A stretch of DNA of 64,000 bases from Reichenbachiella agariperforans (GCF_900142205.1 NZ_FRAA01000008.1:62001-126000); one strand, 5' to 3'. Positions 28,597 to 38,746 are shown, counted from the stretch's first letter. Numbers and translations are program-made. The notes: generated by a model not told the origin, from the letters alone.

Positions 28597-30507
28597 ATGA
28601 TTTCAATCAATAATTTATCCTACTATTTAGGCAGTCGCGCACTATTCGAAGAAGCATCTCTACACATCAAACCCAAAGACAAAATTGGTTTGATCGGACT
28701 AAATGGCACAGGTAAATCCACCCTCCTCAAACTCATCACCAATCAACTCAAAAAAGACGGAGGTGAAATCAGTAAATCAAAAGACTGCAGCATAGGGTTC
28801 CTCAACCAAGATATGCTCTCCTTTCAGTCCGAAGACTCCATACTATCCGTCGTAATGGAAGCCTTTCAGGACGTCATAGACATCCAACATGAGATAGATA
28901 GGACAATCAAACTCATGGAAACCAACTATGAGGACAAACTGGTAGACAGGCTAGCGAGACTACAGGAAGAGTTCGAAACAAAGGATGGTTACACGCTGCA
29001 AAGCAAAGCCGAAGAGGTGCTAGAAGGAATCGGATTTAAAACATCGGATCTGCAGCGACCACTCAAAGAGTTCTCTGGGGGCTGGCGCATGCGTGTCATC
29101 CTTGCCAAACTACTACTAGAGTCTCCTTCGTTGCTCATGCTCGACGAACCCACCAACCACCTCGACCTCCCCTCGATTCAGTGGATAGAAAATTATCTCA
29201 AAAACTACGAAGGAGCAGTGATCGTCGTATCTCACGATAGAGAGTTCCTCAACAACACCATCAATACCATTGTCGAGGTGAGCCAACAAAAACTCACCGC
29301 ATACCCTGGAAATTACACCAACTACCTACAAGAGAAAGAGCTACGAAACGAGCTACAAAAAAACGCCTTCCTCAACCAACAACAGCAAATCAAGCAAACG
29401 GAGAAGTTTGTTGAGCGATTTCGTGCTAAGGCTACCAAAGCCAAACAAGTACAGTCACGCGTCAAAGCACTAGACAGAATGGACCGTCTCGAAGACGTCA
29501 TCGAAGACAATGTAGCCATCAACTTCAAGTTCAACTTTGGGAAGCAGTCAGGTCGACATGTCGTCACCTTGGACGAAGTATCCAAGTCCTATCCCGATAT
29601 TGATATTCTAACAAAAGCTAGTGCCAACATCGAAAGAGGTGACAAAATCGCCCTTATCGGTGCGAATGGTAAAGGAAAATCCACCCTCCTTCGGATGATT
29701 GATGGAGATGATAATATGGAAGGAGAGGCCAAAATTGGATTCAACGTCAATCCTGCCTTTTTTGCACAACATCAATTAGAGTCTCTCAACATCGAAAATG
29801 AAATTCTCGAAGAGCTAAAGCAATTTGGATCTGGAAAATCTGAACAAGAACTCAGAGGAGTACTGGGGTGCTTTTTGTTCTCAGACGAAGATGTATTCAA
29901 GAAGATTAAAGTTTTATCTGGGGGAGAAAAATCAAGAGTTGCCCTAGCAAAAACCTTGATCTCAGAAGCCAACTTTTTACTACTTGACGAACCGACTAAT
30001 CACCTCGATATTCAGTCGGTCAATATACTAATACAGGCACTAGAGCAATATGAGGGGACTTTCATACTCGTATCTCACGACAGGTACTTTGTAAGTAAAG
30101 TAGCCAACAAAATCTGGTGGCTCGAAGATCAACAGATCAAAGAATACCCTGGCACCTACGATGAATTCAAATGGTGGGCAAGCCAAAACCAAAAACCTAA
30201 AGCAGCAACTCCTGCCCCTAAGAAACAAGACACTGCTCCAAAAGAGAAAAAGAAAAAAGCCAAGGATGTGGATCAAGTCCAACTCTCTAAGTTGAATAAA
30301 GAACTATCTGCGGTGGAAGCAAAAATAGAAAAGCTAGAAACTGAGAAAGCGCAACAAGAAGTAGATATGGCCAATCCAGACCACTTCAACGATCTCGATA
30401 AGCTAAACAAACTGAATGCTCAGTATGAAAAATTACAAAAACAGCTAGAAGATGCCACCGAAACATGGGAAGATTTGGCACTAAAAATAGAAGAGCTGGA
30501 AAATTGA
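28597..30507 (+). CDS. ABC-F family ATPase (Uup/EttA type)
   Basis: A 636-residue soluble protein with two ABC domains and no membrane span, as in translation factors and resistance proteins of the ABC-F group. Walker A motifs GLNGTGKST (about residue 36) and GANGKGKST (about 354), signature motifs FSGGWRMR and LSGGEKSR, and Walker B LLMLDEPTNHLDL and FLLLDEPTNHLDI are present. The inter-domain linker (KQTEKFVERFRAKATKAKQVQSR) is the Uup/YdiF-like kind, and a lysine-rich tail plus a C-terminal coiled coil resemble Uup. Its last codons lie in a terminator stem. Confidence 0.93.
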   Translation: MISINNLSYYLGSRALFEEASLHIKPKDKIGLIGLNGTGKSTLLKLITNQLKKDGGEISKSKDCSIGFLNQDMLSFQSEDSILSVVMEAFQDVIDIQHEIDRTIKLMETNYEDKLVDRLARLQEEFETKDGYTLQSKAEEVLEGIGFKTSDLQRPLKEFSGGWRMRVILAKLLLESPSLLMLDEPTNHLDLPSIQWIENYLKNYEGAVIVVSHDREFLNNTINTIVEVSQQKLTAYPGNYTNYLQEKELRNELQKNAFLNQQQQIKQTEKFVERFRAKATKAKQVQSRVKALDRMDRLEDVIEDNVAINFKFNFGKQSGRHVVTLDEVSKSYPDIDILTKASANIERGDKIALIGANGKGKSTLLRMIDGDDNMEGEAKIGFNVNPAFFAQHQLESLNIENEILEELKQFGSGKSEQELRGVLGCFLFSDEDVFKKIKVLSGGEKSRVALAKTLISEANFLLLDEPTNHLDIQSVNILIQALEQYEGTFILVSHDRYFVSKVANKIWWLEDQQIKEYPGTYDEFKWWASQNQKPKAATPAPKKQDTAPKEKKKKAKDVDQVQLSKLNKELSAVEAKIEKLETEKAQQEVDMANPDHFNDLDKLNKLNAQYEKLQKQLEDATETWEDLALKIEELEN

Positions 30508-30525
30508 TCCCAGCTCTTCTATTTT
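30484..30525 (+). terminator. Bidirectional terminator overlapping the ABC-F gene end
   Basis: A 16-bp perfect stem (AAAATAGAAGAGCTGG and its complement) with a 10-base loop. The left arm is inside the last codons of the ABC-F gene, and the stop codon is in the loop. A-run and T-run at the ends allow action on both strands, between two convergent genes. Confidence 0.75.
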
Positions 30526-30548
30526 GTCTTAGTTATATTTTCCAGCCT

Positions 30549-31772
30549 TTAGGACTTCTCATAGCTCAGTGCCATTTCTTCGGCTAGTGCCTGTTCTTGT
30601 CTCGATTTACAGAGATTATACCCTTTGATCACACGGTCATAGTGCTGCCAGAGTTCAGCATGCAGGTTGTCTATCGTCTTGGCATTGGCATATTCAAAAG
30701 CCTGACGACTCATACGCTCACGAAGATGGTCATCTCCTAGTATAGTCAAGATCCTCTTGTAGAAACCACGAAGCGAACCTGGAGCTGCTAAGTATCCTGT
30801 CACGCCATTCTTGACGATATCAGAGGGCCCACAAGCGTCAGCAGCTACCACTGGCGTACCAGATGCCATTGCTTCCAACACCACGTTACCAAAAGTCTCA
30901 GATGCAGATGGGAAGAAAAATAAATCCGCAGACGCATAGGTCTGTGACAATTCATCTCCACGAAGCTTACCCGTAAAAAGTGCCTTCGGCATTCTCTCTT
31001 CCAACCATTCTCTCTCTGGACCTTCTCCTGTTATCACCATAGTGATCTTTTTGTTCTTCCTTTCGAACAGCTGATACATATCTGCCAAAACAGCTACATT
31101 CTTTTCTTTGATCAGACGACTGACAAACAACACCGTCTTATTACCCTCAGGTACTCGATCTTTAAAAAAGTCTTCTCTATAAAACTCTGGATTGAAACGG
31201 TTGGCATGAATCGCACGACCCCATATTGCCATCGTATCACGTTTGATTCCTAATTTTTCTAAATCCCTGCGAACAGGTCCTGTCGGTACAAGAGTCAAAT
31301 TTGCGTTCTTATAATACCACGCCATCCCTTGGTTAAACAAACCACCCAAAAAGAAATCTCCTATTTTCCCTAGGTAATATTTGAAATAGGTTGGGTAATG
31401 CGTGTGATAGATAGTCATCACTGGTATATTATTACGCTTTGCATATTTGATGGCATAGCGACCCAATAGTGACGGGGAAGTAAAATGCAACACATCCGGT
31501 TGAAATTTATCCAACTCAGCCTTAAGCCCCTTCATTCTGCCTGGCAGGCCTAATCTATACCCCTCCTGAAACGGAAGACCAATGTAAGGGCATATCAAAA
31601 TCTTGAAATCGATCCCGCTCATATCCTTTGGGGGATGTGGCGTTACGATCAAAAGATCAAATCGATCCTTTGGGAAATTTGCAATTATCTTGTTTAAAGT
31701 AACGCTAACTCCATCAAAATCCTCTTCCAACACATCGGCGAAGAGCACTACTTTTTTTCTAATATTCTGCAT
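30549..31772 (-). CDS. GT4 family glycosyltransferase (1)
   Basis: A 407-residue GT-B enzyme. N-terminal Rossmann half begins KKVVLFADVLEEDFDGVSVTL; the C-terminal half has the E-x7-E type block SETFGNVVLEAMASGTPVV that binds nucleotide sugar. It resembles the MshA/SqdX-like branch that transfers glucose or quinovose to lipids. It is the first of a run of glycosyltransferases and lies 161 bp downstream of another GT4. It ends opposite the ABC-F gene. Donor and acceptor cannot be read. Confidence 0.88.
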   Translation of the reverse strand: MQNIRKKVVLFADVLEEDFDGVSVTLNKIIANFPKDRFDLLIVTPHPPKDMSGIDFKILICPYIGLPFQEGYRLGLPGRMKGLKAELDKFQPDVLHFTSPSLLGRYAIKYAKRNNIPVMTIYHTHYPTYFKYYLGKIGDFFLGGLFNQGMAWYYKNANLTLVPTGPVRRDLEKLGIKRDTMAIWGRAIHANRFNPEFYREDFFKDRVPEGNKTVLFVSRLIKEKNVAVLADMYQLFERKNKKITMVITGEGPEREWLEERMPKALFTGKLRGDELSQTYASADLFFFPSASETFGNVVLEAMASGTPVVAADACGPSDIVKNGVTGYLAAPGSLRGFYKRILTILGDDHLRERMSRQAFEYANAKTIDNLHAELWQHYDRVIKGYNLCKSRQEQALAEEMALSYEKS

Positions 31773-31933
31773 TCAGGTACTATGTACGGTGATAATTCCA
31801 ATTAGTCTGACAAATACCAAACCAATTTTTCAGCCTATCAAACCAAACTGGCTTTTCAAGACTTCTACTATGGTGTCACTTTAATGGTGGATTACCCCTA
31901 ATGACATGACTATTTTTTTATACTTTCTTCCTC

Positions 31934-33100
31934 TCATGACTCTTGGTAAATCCTCAGTAGCTTGTCAAAACAATTCTTCCAATTGAGGTGCTTGGCATAT
32001 TCTCTTGCTTTAACCTTGAACGAGACTCGTTCAGAGCTATTCACGAAAGCAACGATCATCTCTGCAAGATTCTCTGGTGTCACAGTATCTAACACATACC
32101 CCGCTCCAGATCGATCAATATGCTCTTTAGCTGCACCATCACCGGCAGCAATTAACGGTAGTCCCGCACTTAACGCTTCCACCAGTGACAAACCAAAAGT
32201 CTCCCAAGCACTCAGTGCAAATCCCAAATCCGCACTAGCATAATAGGTTGCCATTTCTTCTTTGCTCTGGATAAATCCTTTGAAATGTACATGCTCATAT
32301 TTTTCAGCGGCCAATTGTACCCGTTTGATATCTGGTCCCATCCCTGCTAACACTAGTGTAGGCTCGACATTCAACTTCTCACAAAGAATTGGGTATGCAT
32401 CTAATAGCACATCTAACCCCTTCTCCTTGCAAAATCGGTGAGGAAAAAACATCACCAAGCGATTAGAATCTCCTGCTTTCAACTCCTCAACAAGAGACAA
32501 ATCCTTTTTATCAGGGTTAAACAACACTTCATTGACTCCTAGAGGCACGAAATGTGTATTTTCTATCCCATTCAATTTCATCCGGTCAAGAATGATCTCA
32601 CTAGACGCCAATACCCCTGTCATACGGTTGTAGTTTTTCCGGGCATATGCCCATGCCAACTCTTCACCTCTCTGATCCAACGAAAACGGCAATCCCGACA
32701 AAAACCGCTTCACATAGGTCACTGGAAAATCTGCATGCCAAAACCCATACACTCTTGCTTTCAAATGATGCTTCGTGACCACATTATTTACGATTCTTGG
32801 CATAATATAAGGTGAGCCTACCTCGATCGCGTCAGGATCATGCTTGACCAGCAACGGAGCAATTCGATCACTATTGGTAAGGTATCTGTATTCCCAGTTC
32901 CCAAAAACCTTCGGCACTTTCAGGTGTTCGATATATGCGTTAGAACCGATCTGTTCAGTATAGGTCTCACTATCGTGCATGACAAATACGTACTTGACAT
33001 CAGCCCGATCTTTAAAGTACTCCATCTTTTCCAAATGATATCGCCGTACTCCCCCTCCAGATGGGCTCCAAAAATTATTACAATCAACTAAAGTGAACAT
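31934..33100 (-). CDS. GT4 family glycosyltransferase (2)
   Basis: A 388-residue GT-B enzyme. The start MFTLVDCNNFWSPSGGGVRRYHLEK has the glycine-rich loop, and the second half has FPHRFCKEKGLDVLLDAYP and WETFGLSLVEALSAGLPLIA with the conserved glutamates. Sequence differs from the neighbouring GT4 by enough to suggest a different role. It lies 27 bp downstream of a GT2-like gene on the same strand. The locus suggests assembly of a surface glycan or glycolipid. Confidence 0.87.
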   Translation of the reverse strand: MFTLVDCNNFWSPSGGGVRRYHLEKMEYFKDRADVKYVFVMHDSETYTEQIGSNAYIEHLKVPKVFGNWEYRYLTNSDRIAPLLVKHDPDAIEVGSPYIMPRIVNNVVTKHHLKARVYGFWHADFPVTYVKRFLSGLPFSLDQRGEELAWAYARKNYNRMTGVLASSEIILDRMKLNGIENTHFVPLGVNEVLFNPDKKDLSLVEELKAGDSNRLVMFFPHRFCKEKGLDVLLDAYPILCEKLNVEPTLVLAGMGPDIKRVQLAAEKYEHVHFKGFIQSKEEMATYYASADLGFALSAWETFGLSLVEALSAGLPLIAAGDGAAKEHIDRSGAGYVLDTVTPENLAEMIVAFVNSSERVSFKVKAREYAKHLNWKNCFDKLLRIYQES

Positions 33101-33127
33101 GTATAGACTGTCTATTTGAGTACTAAA

Positions 33128-33997
33128 TTATTGATTTAGAGACCACCACTCTTTTTGAAAATACCGGTAAAGCTTATTATTGTTTGTATTATCAGCATTG
33201 ACTGTACTCGAAAGACCAAATTCTGCAGATTGTCTCAATGACACGAATCGACCGTAACGAAACGGGGCTGGCACCACATAAACTGGAGATTTACAACGGG
33301 ACAAATTCCCACTTACCCAAATATCATCTACAAAAAAAGCTTCTCTAGGTGCATTATCGAAATCAAAAACCCCTCTATCAAATAATTTAGGCTTAACAGC
33401 AAAACTTGCAGCCCCTTGCAAGCAGTCTACACGCACGGGTTCATCTACAGACGTATCTTTGCGGTAGATACGTACAATTGCTCCGTACAATTGCACTTTA
33501 TCACCATGATCAAAACTGCTAGGTACAGTCCAACCAGACAAAGTCATTGCTGCATCGGGGAGGCTCTTAGATTGATTGATATAATTCTCAACCATACCCT
33601 TTGGATATAGCTGGTCATCGTCCACTATGATAATTAATTTCTCAGGCTCGTTTTCATACAAATTAAGTGTAGGTAGTAGCTTAGTGGCTGGGCCCATGTC
33701 TTTTTCTATCCAATTAATCTCTACCAAAGGGTGATTAGTCACATAATCTGGAATGATGTACTCAGCCTTGTCTCGCTCAAAAGCCTTCGGTAAATTGAGA
33801 ATGATTTTTTCGGGAAGGACAGACTGATCAGTGAGTGAATTGAGCGTGGGCGTCAGCCCTTTAAATCGAGTAGGTAACACTGACAAAGATATAACAGCCT
33901 TTGATCTTGGCTTGTTACTCATTCTTTTGATCCAATAACTTGAATTTGTACTCCTCAAGGTTAATAACCTCATGGTTTCGGTAACGATCCTGCTCAT
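33128..33997 (-). CDS. GT2-like (GT-A fold) glycosyltransferase
   Basis: A 289-residue protein with the core LIIIVDDDQLYPKGMVENYI, in which DDD is the metal-binding D-x-D-type site, and a later conserved FFVDDIWVSGNLS block. No membrane span is seen. It starts at 33997 or at a later ATG (MSNKPRSK at 33922). It is the first gene of the three-GT minus operon 33997-30549 and is divergent from the GT90 gene. The sugar is unknown. Confidence 0.75.
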   Translation of the reverse strand: MSRIVTETMRLLTLRSTNSSYWIKRMSNKPRSKAVISLSVLPTRFKGLTPTLNSLTDQSVLPEKIILNLPKAFERDKAEYIIPDYVTNHPLVEINWIEKDMGPATKLLPTLNLYENEPEKLIIIVDDDQLYPKGMVENYINQSKSLPDAAMTLSGWTVPSSFDHGDKVQLYGAIVRIYRKDTSVDEPVRVDCLQGAASFAVKPKLFDRGVFDFDNAPREAFFVDDIWVSGNLSRCKSPVYVVPAPFRYGRFVSLRQSAEFGLSSTVNADNTNNNKLYRYFQKEWWSLNQ

Positions 33998-34171
33998 TTA
34001 TGCTGTATTTAAAATAAAGCGCAAACATAATCTACCCCAAACGCATTTAATATTGTTTTACATGAAAACACAAGCCCCCTACTTGATTTGACAAGTCAGT
34101 CATCTTATAACATAACTAATTATTTCACCCCCTATTGACAACAGTTCCTGCCGATTGTCTCTTGTTTTTCA

Positions 34172-34179
34172 TACTTTTG
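34172..34179 (+). promoter_or_regulatory. Bacteroidota -7 promoter element before the GT90 gene
   Basis: TACTTTTG, an exact TAnnTTTG match, 20 bp before the ATG at 34199. It would drive the GT90, GT-A and ABC transporter genes. Confidence 0.5.
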
Positions 34180-34198
34180 CGTGATTTATTAATCTCTT

Positions 34199-35197
34199 AT
34201 GAACAAGACAGGCTCCCTACCCGACATGTGGGTTTCCCATGATGATAGAGTTGAATTTTATCTAAACAACTTGAAAACGTTTGAGATTGACATCAAAGAC
34301 TTCAATTATTATAAGAGTCTAACAAAATGGTCTAAGATAGAACTAAATCTGGTATCTTATAATGATTATAAAAACAGCTTTGCACACTGGTACTGCCAAC
34401 ACATTGTTCATCTTCCAAGAATAAAAAATATACGGGTACTCCCTTTTTACAAGAGGTACAAAGACTTGCATTCCCTAATGAATTTTTTCATCCCATTTGA
34501 TAAAGCAGGTCTATTGACTGTTGATTTTAAATACCCACTGTACTACGGTGAACATGGTTCTTCTGGAGAAATACCAGCCATCCGAAAATCCAGAAGGGCT
34601 ACCGACCAACACAGCGTCATCTATAACTTCAGGTCACTGAGATTAACTGATCCATGTACCACCAGCCAAGCCAACGACCTTTCATGGAGAGAGAAAAAAG
34701 ACAACGTAATATGGAGAGGTGCTACCACTGGTCAAGAACAGCGTGTTGATTTTGTCAAAAACTACTACAATAAGTATGACGTGGGTTTTGCTACCACCAA
34801 ACAAAAACCTGAACTAACAAAGTGGAAAAGAGGAAAGGTTACAATCAAGAAACAACTTGAGTACAAATTCATCATTAGTTTAGAAGGCAACGATGTAGCC
34901 AGTAACCTCCGGTGGATACTTTCATCCAACTCCGTCCCCATCATGCCCAAGCCCTATTGGCAGTCTTGGATCATGGAAGAAAAATTAGAACCCTACGTAC
35001 ATTACCTTCCCTTAAAGGATGACCTATCGGATCTAGAACAAATATTGGAATGGACCAAGCAAAATGATCAACTTTGCGCCGAGATTGCACAAAATGGAAG
35101 GAAATATATGTCTCAATTTTTGGATGAACAGAATGACATGGCCGTTCAAAAACTTCTTTTAGAAACATACGCTCAAAAAGTAAGTATCAAATACTAA
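34199..35197 (+). CDS. GT90 (CAP10/KDELC-like) glycosyltransferase
   Basis: A 332-residue enzyme. The core WRGATTG (172-178) and EGNDVASNLRW (229-239) plus SVPIMPKPYWQSW match family GT90, whose members add xylose, glucose or similar sugars to proteins or polysaccharides such as the cryptococcal capsule and bacterial LPS. No membrane span is seen. It opens the plus-strand operon 34199-37537. Its gene is AT-rich compared with flanking regions. Acceptor unknown. Confidence 0.85.
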   Translation: MNKTGSLPDMWVSHDDRVEFYLNNLKTFEIDIKDFNYYKSLTKWSKIELNLVSYNDYKNSFAHWYCQHIVHLPRIKNIRVLPFYKRYKDLHSLMNFFIPFDKAGLLTVDFKYPLYYGEHGSSGEIPAIRKSRRATDQHSVIYNFRSLRLTDPCTTSQANDLSWREKKDNVIWRGATTGQEQRVDFVKNYYNKYDVGFATTKQKPELTKWKRGKVTIKKQLEYKFIISLEGNDVASNLRWILSSNSVPIMPKPYWQSWIMEEKLEPYVHYLPLKDDLSDLEQILEWTKQNDQLCAEIAQNGRKYMSQFLDEQNDMAVQKLLLETYAQKVSIKY

Positions 35198-35208
35198 ACA
35201 AATACATC

Positions 35209-35883
35209 ATGATAGATATTCTCATGCTCTCGACCGAGCATATTGACATATACACACAATACTCTATTCCGATATGGAAAAAATATTGTGAGATACACGG
35301 TTATAAATTTTGTCATTACGGAGAAAAATTAATTCCTGACATGGCATTCACATGGAGTAGGATCAAGATGATTCAAGATCACTTCAAAACATCAGATGCT
35401 GAGTACGTGATGATGGTGGATGCAGATACATTAATCTACAAGGATCAACTAGAACTCAGTTTAGAGCGTCTCATCACTCAATATATGACTGGTGACAAAA
35501 AAATTCTCTTCCAAAAAGATGGGTCAGACAGGCTAGGCATATACTTTTCTCACAACTGGAAATTAAGTCTGGAGATGAAGAGATGGGCACTCCCTAATGC
35601 TGGTTTCAATATTATGAAGAACAGTCCTGAGGTTCACGAATTCATTGACACTTGGCTCGAACTAGGACAAGGAAAGCTAAAACACTTAGCAGATATTCAC
35701 CCTAGAACACAAAACGTCCTACTAAGAGGGGTAATGCTAGATCCAAAACTGGACAAACTCATCGGATACTTACCTTCGTCTATCGTTAGCAAACGAAACA
35801 CGAAATTTTGCAAGCATCTGTCCGCCATGACCAAAGAGCAAATCGCTACCGAGATCAAAAAAGAATATGATAAGATTTTCTAA
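35209..35883 (+). CDS. GT-A type glycosyltransferase with DxD motif
   Basis: A 224-residue protein with YVMMVDADTLIY (D71-A-D73) and ALPNAGFNIMKNSPEVHEF, the layout of small nucleotide-sugar transferases related to the GMA12/MNN10 family. It has no transmembrane anchor. It follows the GT90 gene by 11 bp and precedes an ABC exporter by 37 bp, with a weak TAATTCTA / TAGAATTA hairpin between. The two genes are likely one operon. The sugar and acceptor cannot be stated. Confidence 0.75.
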   Translation: MIDILMLSTEHIDIYTQYSIPIWKKYCEIHGYKFCHYGEKLIPDMAFTWSRIKMIQDHFKTSDAEYVMMVDADTLIYKDQLELSLERLITQYMTGDKKILFQKDGSDRLGIYFSHNWKLSLEMKRWALPNAGFNIMKNSPEVHEFIDTWLELGQGKLKHLADIHPRTQNVLLRGVMLDPKLDKLIGYLPSSIVSKRNTKFCKHLSAMTKEQIATEIKKEYDKIF

Positions 35884-35920
35884 TTCTAACAATAACTAGA
35901 ATTAATCAAAACACATAAGA

Positions 35921-37537
35921 ATGCAAAAAATTCTCCCGTTAATCAAAACTAGAATTGGTCTGTTTATAACTGGTGCAATTACTGGTGTGCTATCTGGATT
36001 CTGTACCTCTAGAGTAATAATGATGCTCAAGACAGGTCTGGACTCAGTAGATAATATCAACAGTGAATTCATTCTTTATATCCTAGCATATAGTTTAGCT
36101 GCTACAATTCTAGGTATAGCCTCAGGATATTTCTTGGCCAAAATCACATCCATCGTTATTCGAAAACTAACCCAGCAGCTATCAGAAAAAATCCTACGTG
36201 CAGACTATGAATATATAGAAGCTTCCTCCGAACGAATCGTACCTGTACTTACACGAGACATCACGGTTCTATCTGAGTTCATCAATCGTATCCCACAGTT
36301 TTTGGTATCTATGACCACTGTGATCGCTACGCTCTATGTAATGTTCGTATCAGATGGACAGCTAACTTTCTTCTTCACGTTAGCATTTGTGCTTCAGATC
36401 ATCATGATAGCCGCTACCCTCCCTTTCGTAAGGAAATTGACCCGTAGAGCTACCAAGTACAATAACTTCTTGTACCGAGATTTATCTAGCATGGTCTCAG
36501 GCCTGAAGGAATTGTCCCTGAACGGTGCTCGAAGAAAAGACTACATCTCACTAGTCATATCTTCCAATTTACGAAACTGGAACAATGCCGAGGTAAAACG
36601 AAAAGTTCTCTTAGAGACTACAGATAGACTATCTGACTTGTTAGTTTTTGTCTTTTCGGGATTACTCATGTATGCAGGAGTCACGATACTACCTATTGAT
36701 TTTGATCATTTCAAAGCTATCTTACCAACCATCCTATTTCTGATCCCTTTCACTACCAAAATTGCTGCGTTCTTTAGGTTGAAAAGCTCCGCTACAGTAT
36801 CTCTAGAACAAATCAATAAATTAGGAATAGCAGTGGATCAACATCAGATTTCATCTAACAAAAACATCCCTGAATCAATAGAATCGAATAGCCCCATCCT
36901 GACATTTGACTCGGTATCATTCCAATACCAAGAACAGCAACATGAAAACCCAATCACTTTTGGTCCATTGAACCTCAGGCTTCAGAAAAACAAAATCACC
37001 TTCATTATTGGAGGGAATGGAAGTGGAAAAACTACCTTTTCTAAAATACTAACTGGCCTGTATATCCCTACAGATGGCATAATCAAGTACCATGAAGAGC
37101 CCATCAGTCAAGAAAATTTGATTAGTTACCGAGACTTGTTCTCGGCATATTATGCAGACTCACATGTGTTTGAATATTTATCGCACATAGACAAAGAATA
37201 CCTCAGCTCTAATGCAAACGAGTTTATCTCTTTGCTAGAGATGGGTGAAAAAGTACATATTGACGGAGATCAATTTAGCTCTACAAAACTATCCTATGGC
37301 CAACGATCCAGACTAGCACTCATCGCTAACATGCTAGACAACAAAGAAATCTATGTCTTTGATGAGTGGGCGGCTAATCAAGACCCCTACTTCAAGGGAA
37401 TATTCTACCACAAAATTCTTCCATTCTTAAAAGAAAAAGGAAAAACTGTAATCGTGATCTCTCACGACGAAAAATACTTTGATGTAGCTGACGAAATTAT
37501 AGAATTGAAAGAAGGAATGGTCGCCTCAGAAAAATAG
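35921..37537 (+). CDS. ABC exporter of the SyrD/PvdE (cyclic peptide exporter) type
   Basis: A 538-residue half-transporter with an N-terminal membrane domain of about six helices (residues ~10-300) and a C-terminal ATPase domain. Walker A is GGNGSGKTT (~364-372), the signature LSYGQRS (~457-463), and Walker B IYVFDEWAANQDP (~477-489). The overall layout matches the SyrD/PvdE family of transporters of siderophores and cyclic peptides. No synthetase or maturation enzyme is seen, so here it may export a glycolipid or glycan intermediate, or a small peptide. It is the third gene of the GT90 operon. A 31-codon ORF starts two bases after its stop. Confidence 0.85.
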   Translation: MQKILPLIKTRIGLFITGAITGVLSGFCTSRVIMMLKTGLDSVDNINSEFILYILAYSLAATILGIASGYFLAKITSIVIRKLTQQLSEKILRADYEYIEASSERIVPVLTRDITVLSEFINRIPQFLVSMTTVIATLYVMFVSDGQLTFFFTLAFVLQIIMIAATLPFVRKLTRRATKYNNFLYRDLSSMVSGLKELSLNGARRKDYISLVISSNLRNWNNAEVKRKVLLETTDRLSDLLVFVFSGLLMYAGVTILPIDFDHFKAILPTILFLIPFTTKIAAFFRLKSSATVSLEQINKLGIAVDQHQISSNKNIPESIESNSPILTFDSVSFQYQEQQHENPITFGPLNLRLQKNKITFIIGGNGSGKTTFSKILTGLYIPTDGIIKYHEEPISQENLISYRDLFSAYYADSHVFEYLSHIDKEYLSSNANEFISLLEMGEKVHIDGDQFSSTKLSYGQRSRLALIANMLDNKEIYVFDEWAANQDPYFKGIFYHKILPFLKEKGKTVIVISHDEKYFDVADEIIELKEGMVASEK

Positions 37538-37539
37538 AC

Positions 37540-37635
37540 ATGCAAAACACTAACCAAGCTGATCCAAAACTAGAGCGGCCATTTCACCGTCCTTACCAGG
37601 TAAAAAACAATCTAACGTACAATTTGTTTCGATAA
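37540..37635 (+). CDS. Candidate 31-residue ORF at the 3' end of the ABC exporter gene
   Basis: A short open frame (MQNTNQADPKLERPFHRPYQ and eleven further residues) starts two bases after the exporter stop. It is too short to trust by itself, and its last 43 bases overlap the end of the convergent GT2 gene. Translation by re-initiation is possible. It has no signal peptide, no glycine-type leader cleavage site and no known precursor motif. Listed as a candidate only. Confidence 0.25.
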   Translation: MQNTNQADPKLERPFHRPYQVKNNLTYNLFR

Positions 37636-38549
37636 CGCGTCAGTCTTTTAATAGCTGAATCTAGATTTACGATTTCATCTTTTCCTCTCAGGCTCAAATA
37701 CTTTAGCGAATTCTGAATATGTTCAGCAATCAACGCGTCTTTTTCAGATTCAGCGATAGTTGTATCCTTTTTCATTCTATTGAGATGATGAACCAAACTC
37801 TTAAGTACGCGCTTTTCGAGAAATTTCTTATCTGACTCTAGCTTCCCATGTTGCTCCAAAAAATCCTGAATAATCTGAAATACAACTGGCAAATCCGTCA
37901 GTAGCTTCTTATAGTTAGATGTCAGCGACCCTTTGCGATTGATTCTATAGTTGTACAGCCCCTTTCTCACCAAAACTACACTATCGACAAAGTATAACAG
38001 TCTCGTCATTGTCGCGACATCCTGAGACGCTATTTTCTCAGGAAAATAGACATTGTTATCCTTGTACAGCTTTGTTTTATAAATCTTATTCCATGCCAGT
38101 ACATTGATTGCATGCATAATATCAGCCTGCTTTCTGAAGCCTTTAACACGCTGTAGCCGTACATTCCCCTCCGAATGTTCATAGAAAAAACATTGTGCAA
38201 TATCTGCATCCGATTTAACAGCTGCACTGTATAACTCTTCGAACATATTGAGTTCCAACCAATCATCACTATCTATGAATGTAATATACTCTGCTGTCGC
38301 GTGTTCAATCCCCGTATTGCGCGCACCTCCTAACCCCTTGTTCTTTTCATGCTTCACATACAACACATGTTCATATCGATTAGCAAAATCCTGACAAATC
38401 ACATCATCCTGCGGATCAGGAGAATCATCGTTGACCAATATCACCTCTAAGCCAGACAAAGTTTGATTTACAATGCTGTCAATACACTGGGTTAAATACT
38501 GAGACACATTATAAATCGGCACTACTACTGTTATTTTGGGGGTATTCAT
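37593..38549 (-). CDS. GT2 family glycosyltransferase
   Basis: A 318-residue enzyme. The start KITVVVPIYNVSQYLTQCIDS, then EVILVNDDSPD, and GLGGARNTGIEHA with TFIDSDDWL are the usual motifs of GT2 transferases such as capsule enzymes. No transmembrane part is visible. It converges with the ABC exporter gene, whose downstream ORF overlaps its end, and is divergent from the Wzi-like gene. The sugar is unknown. Confidence 0.9.
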   Translation of the reverse strand: MNTPKITVVVPIYNVSQYLTQCIDSIVNQTLSGLEVILVNDDSPDPQDDVICQDFANRYEHVLYVKHEKNKGLGGARNTGIEHATAEYITFIDSDDWLELNMFEELYSAAVKSDADIAQCFFYEHSEGNVRLQRVKGFRKQADIMHAINVLAWNKIYKTKLYKDNNVYFPEKIASQDVATMTRLLYFVDSVVLVRKGLYNYRINRKGSLTSNYKKLLTDLPVVFQIIQDFLEQHGKLESDKKFLEKRVLKSLVHHLNRMKKDTTIAESEKDALIAEHIQNSLKYLSLRGKDEIVNLDSAIKRLTRYRNKLYVRLFFTW

Positions 38550-38746
38550 ATTTTAATCCATTATGTTGAACATTCGATAGAACATCGATGATATAGCCAT
38601 TCGCCACGCGAAGATAATGATGTTTTTATCCAAAAAACACAGGCGTGTCATACGTAAACAAACCACTAGGTAGAAATTAACTTTAGATAAACTCTATGCT
38701 TGCAATCCCTTGTGAGCTGATTAACTTCGCATAAAGTTTTCCATAT

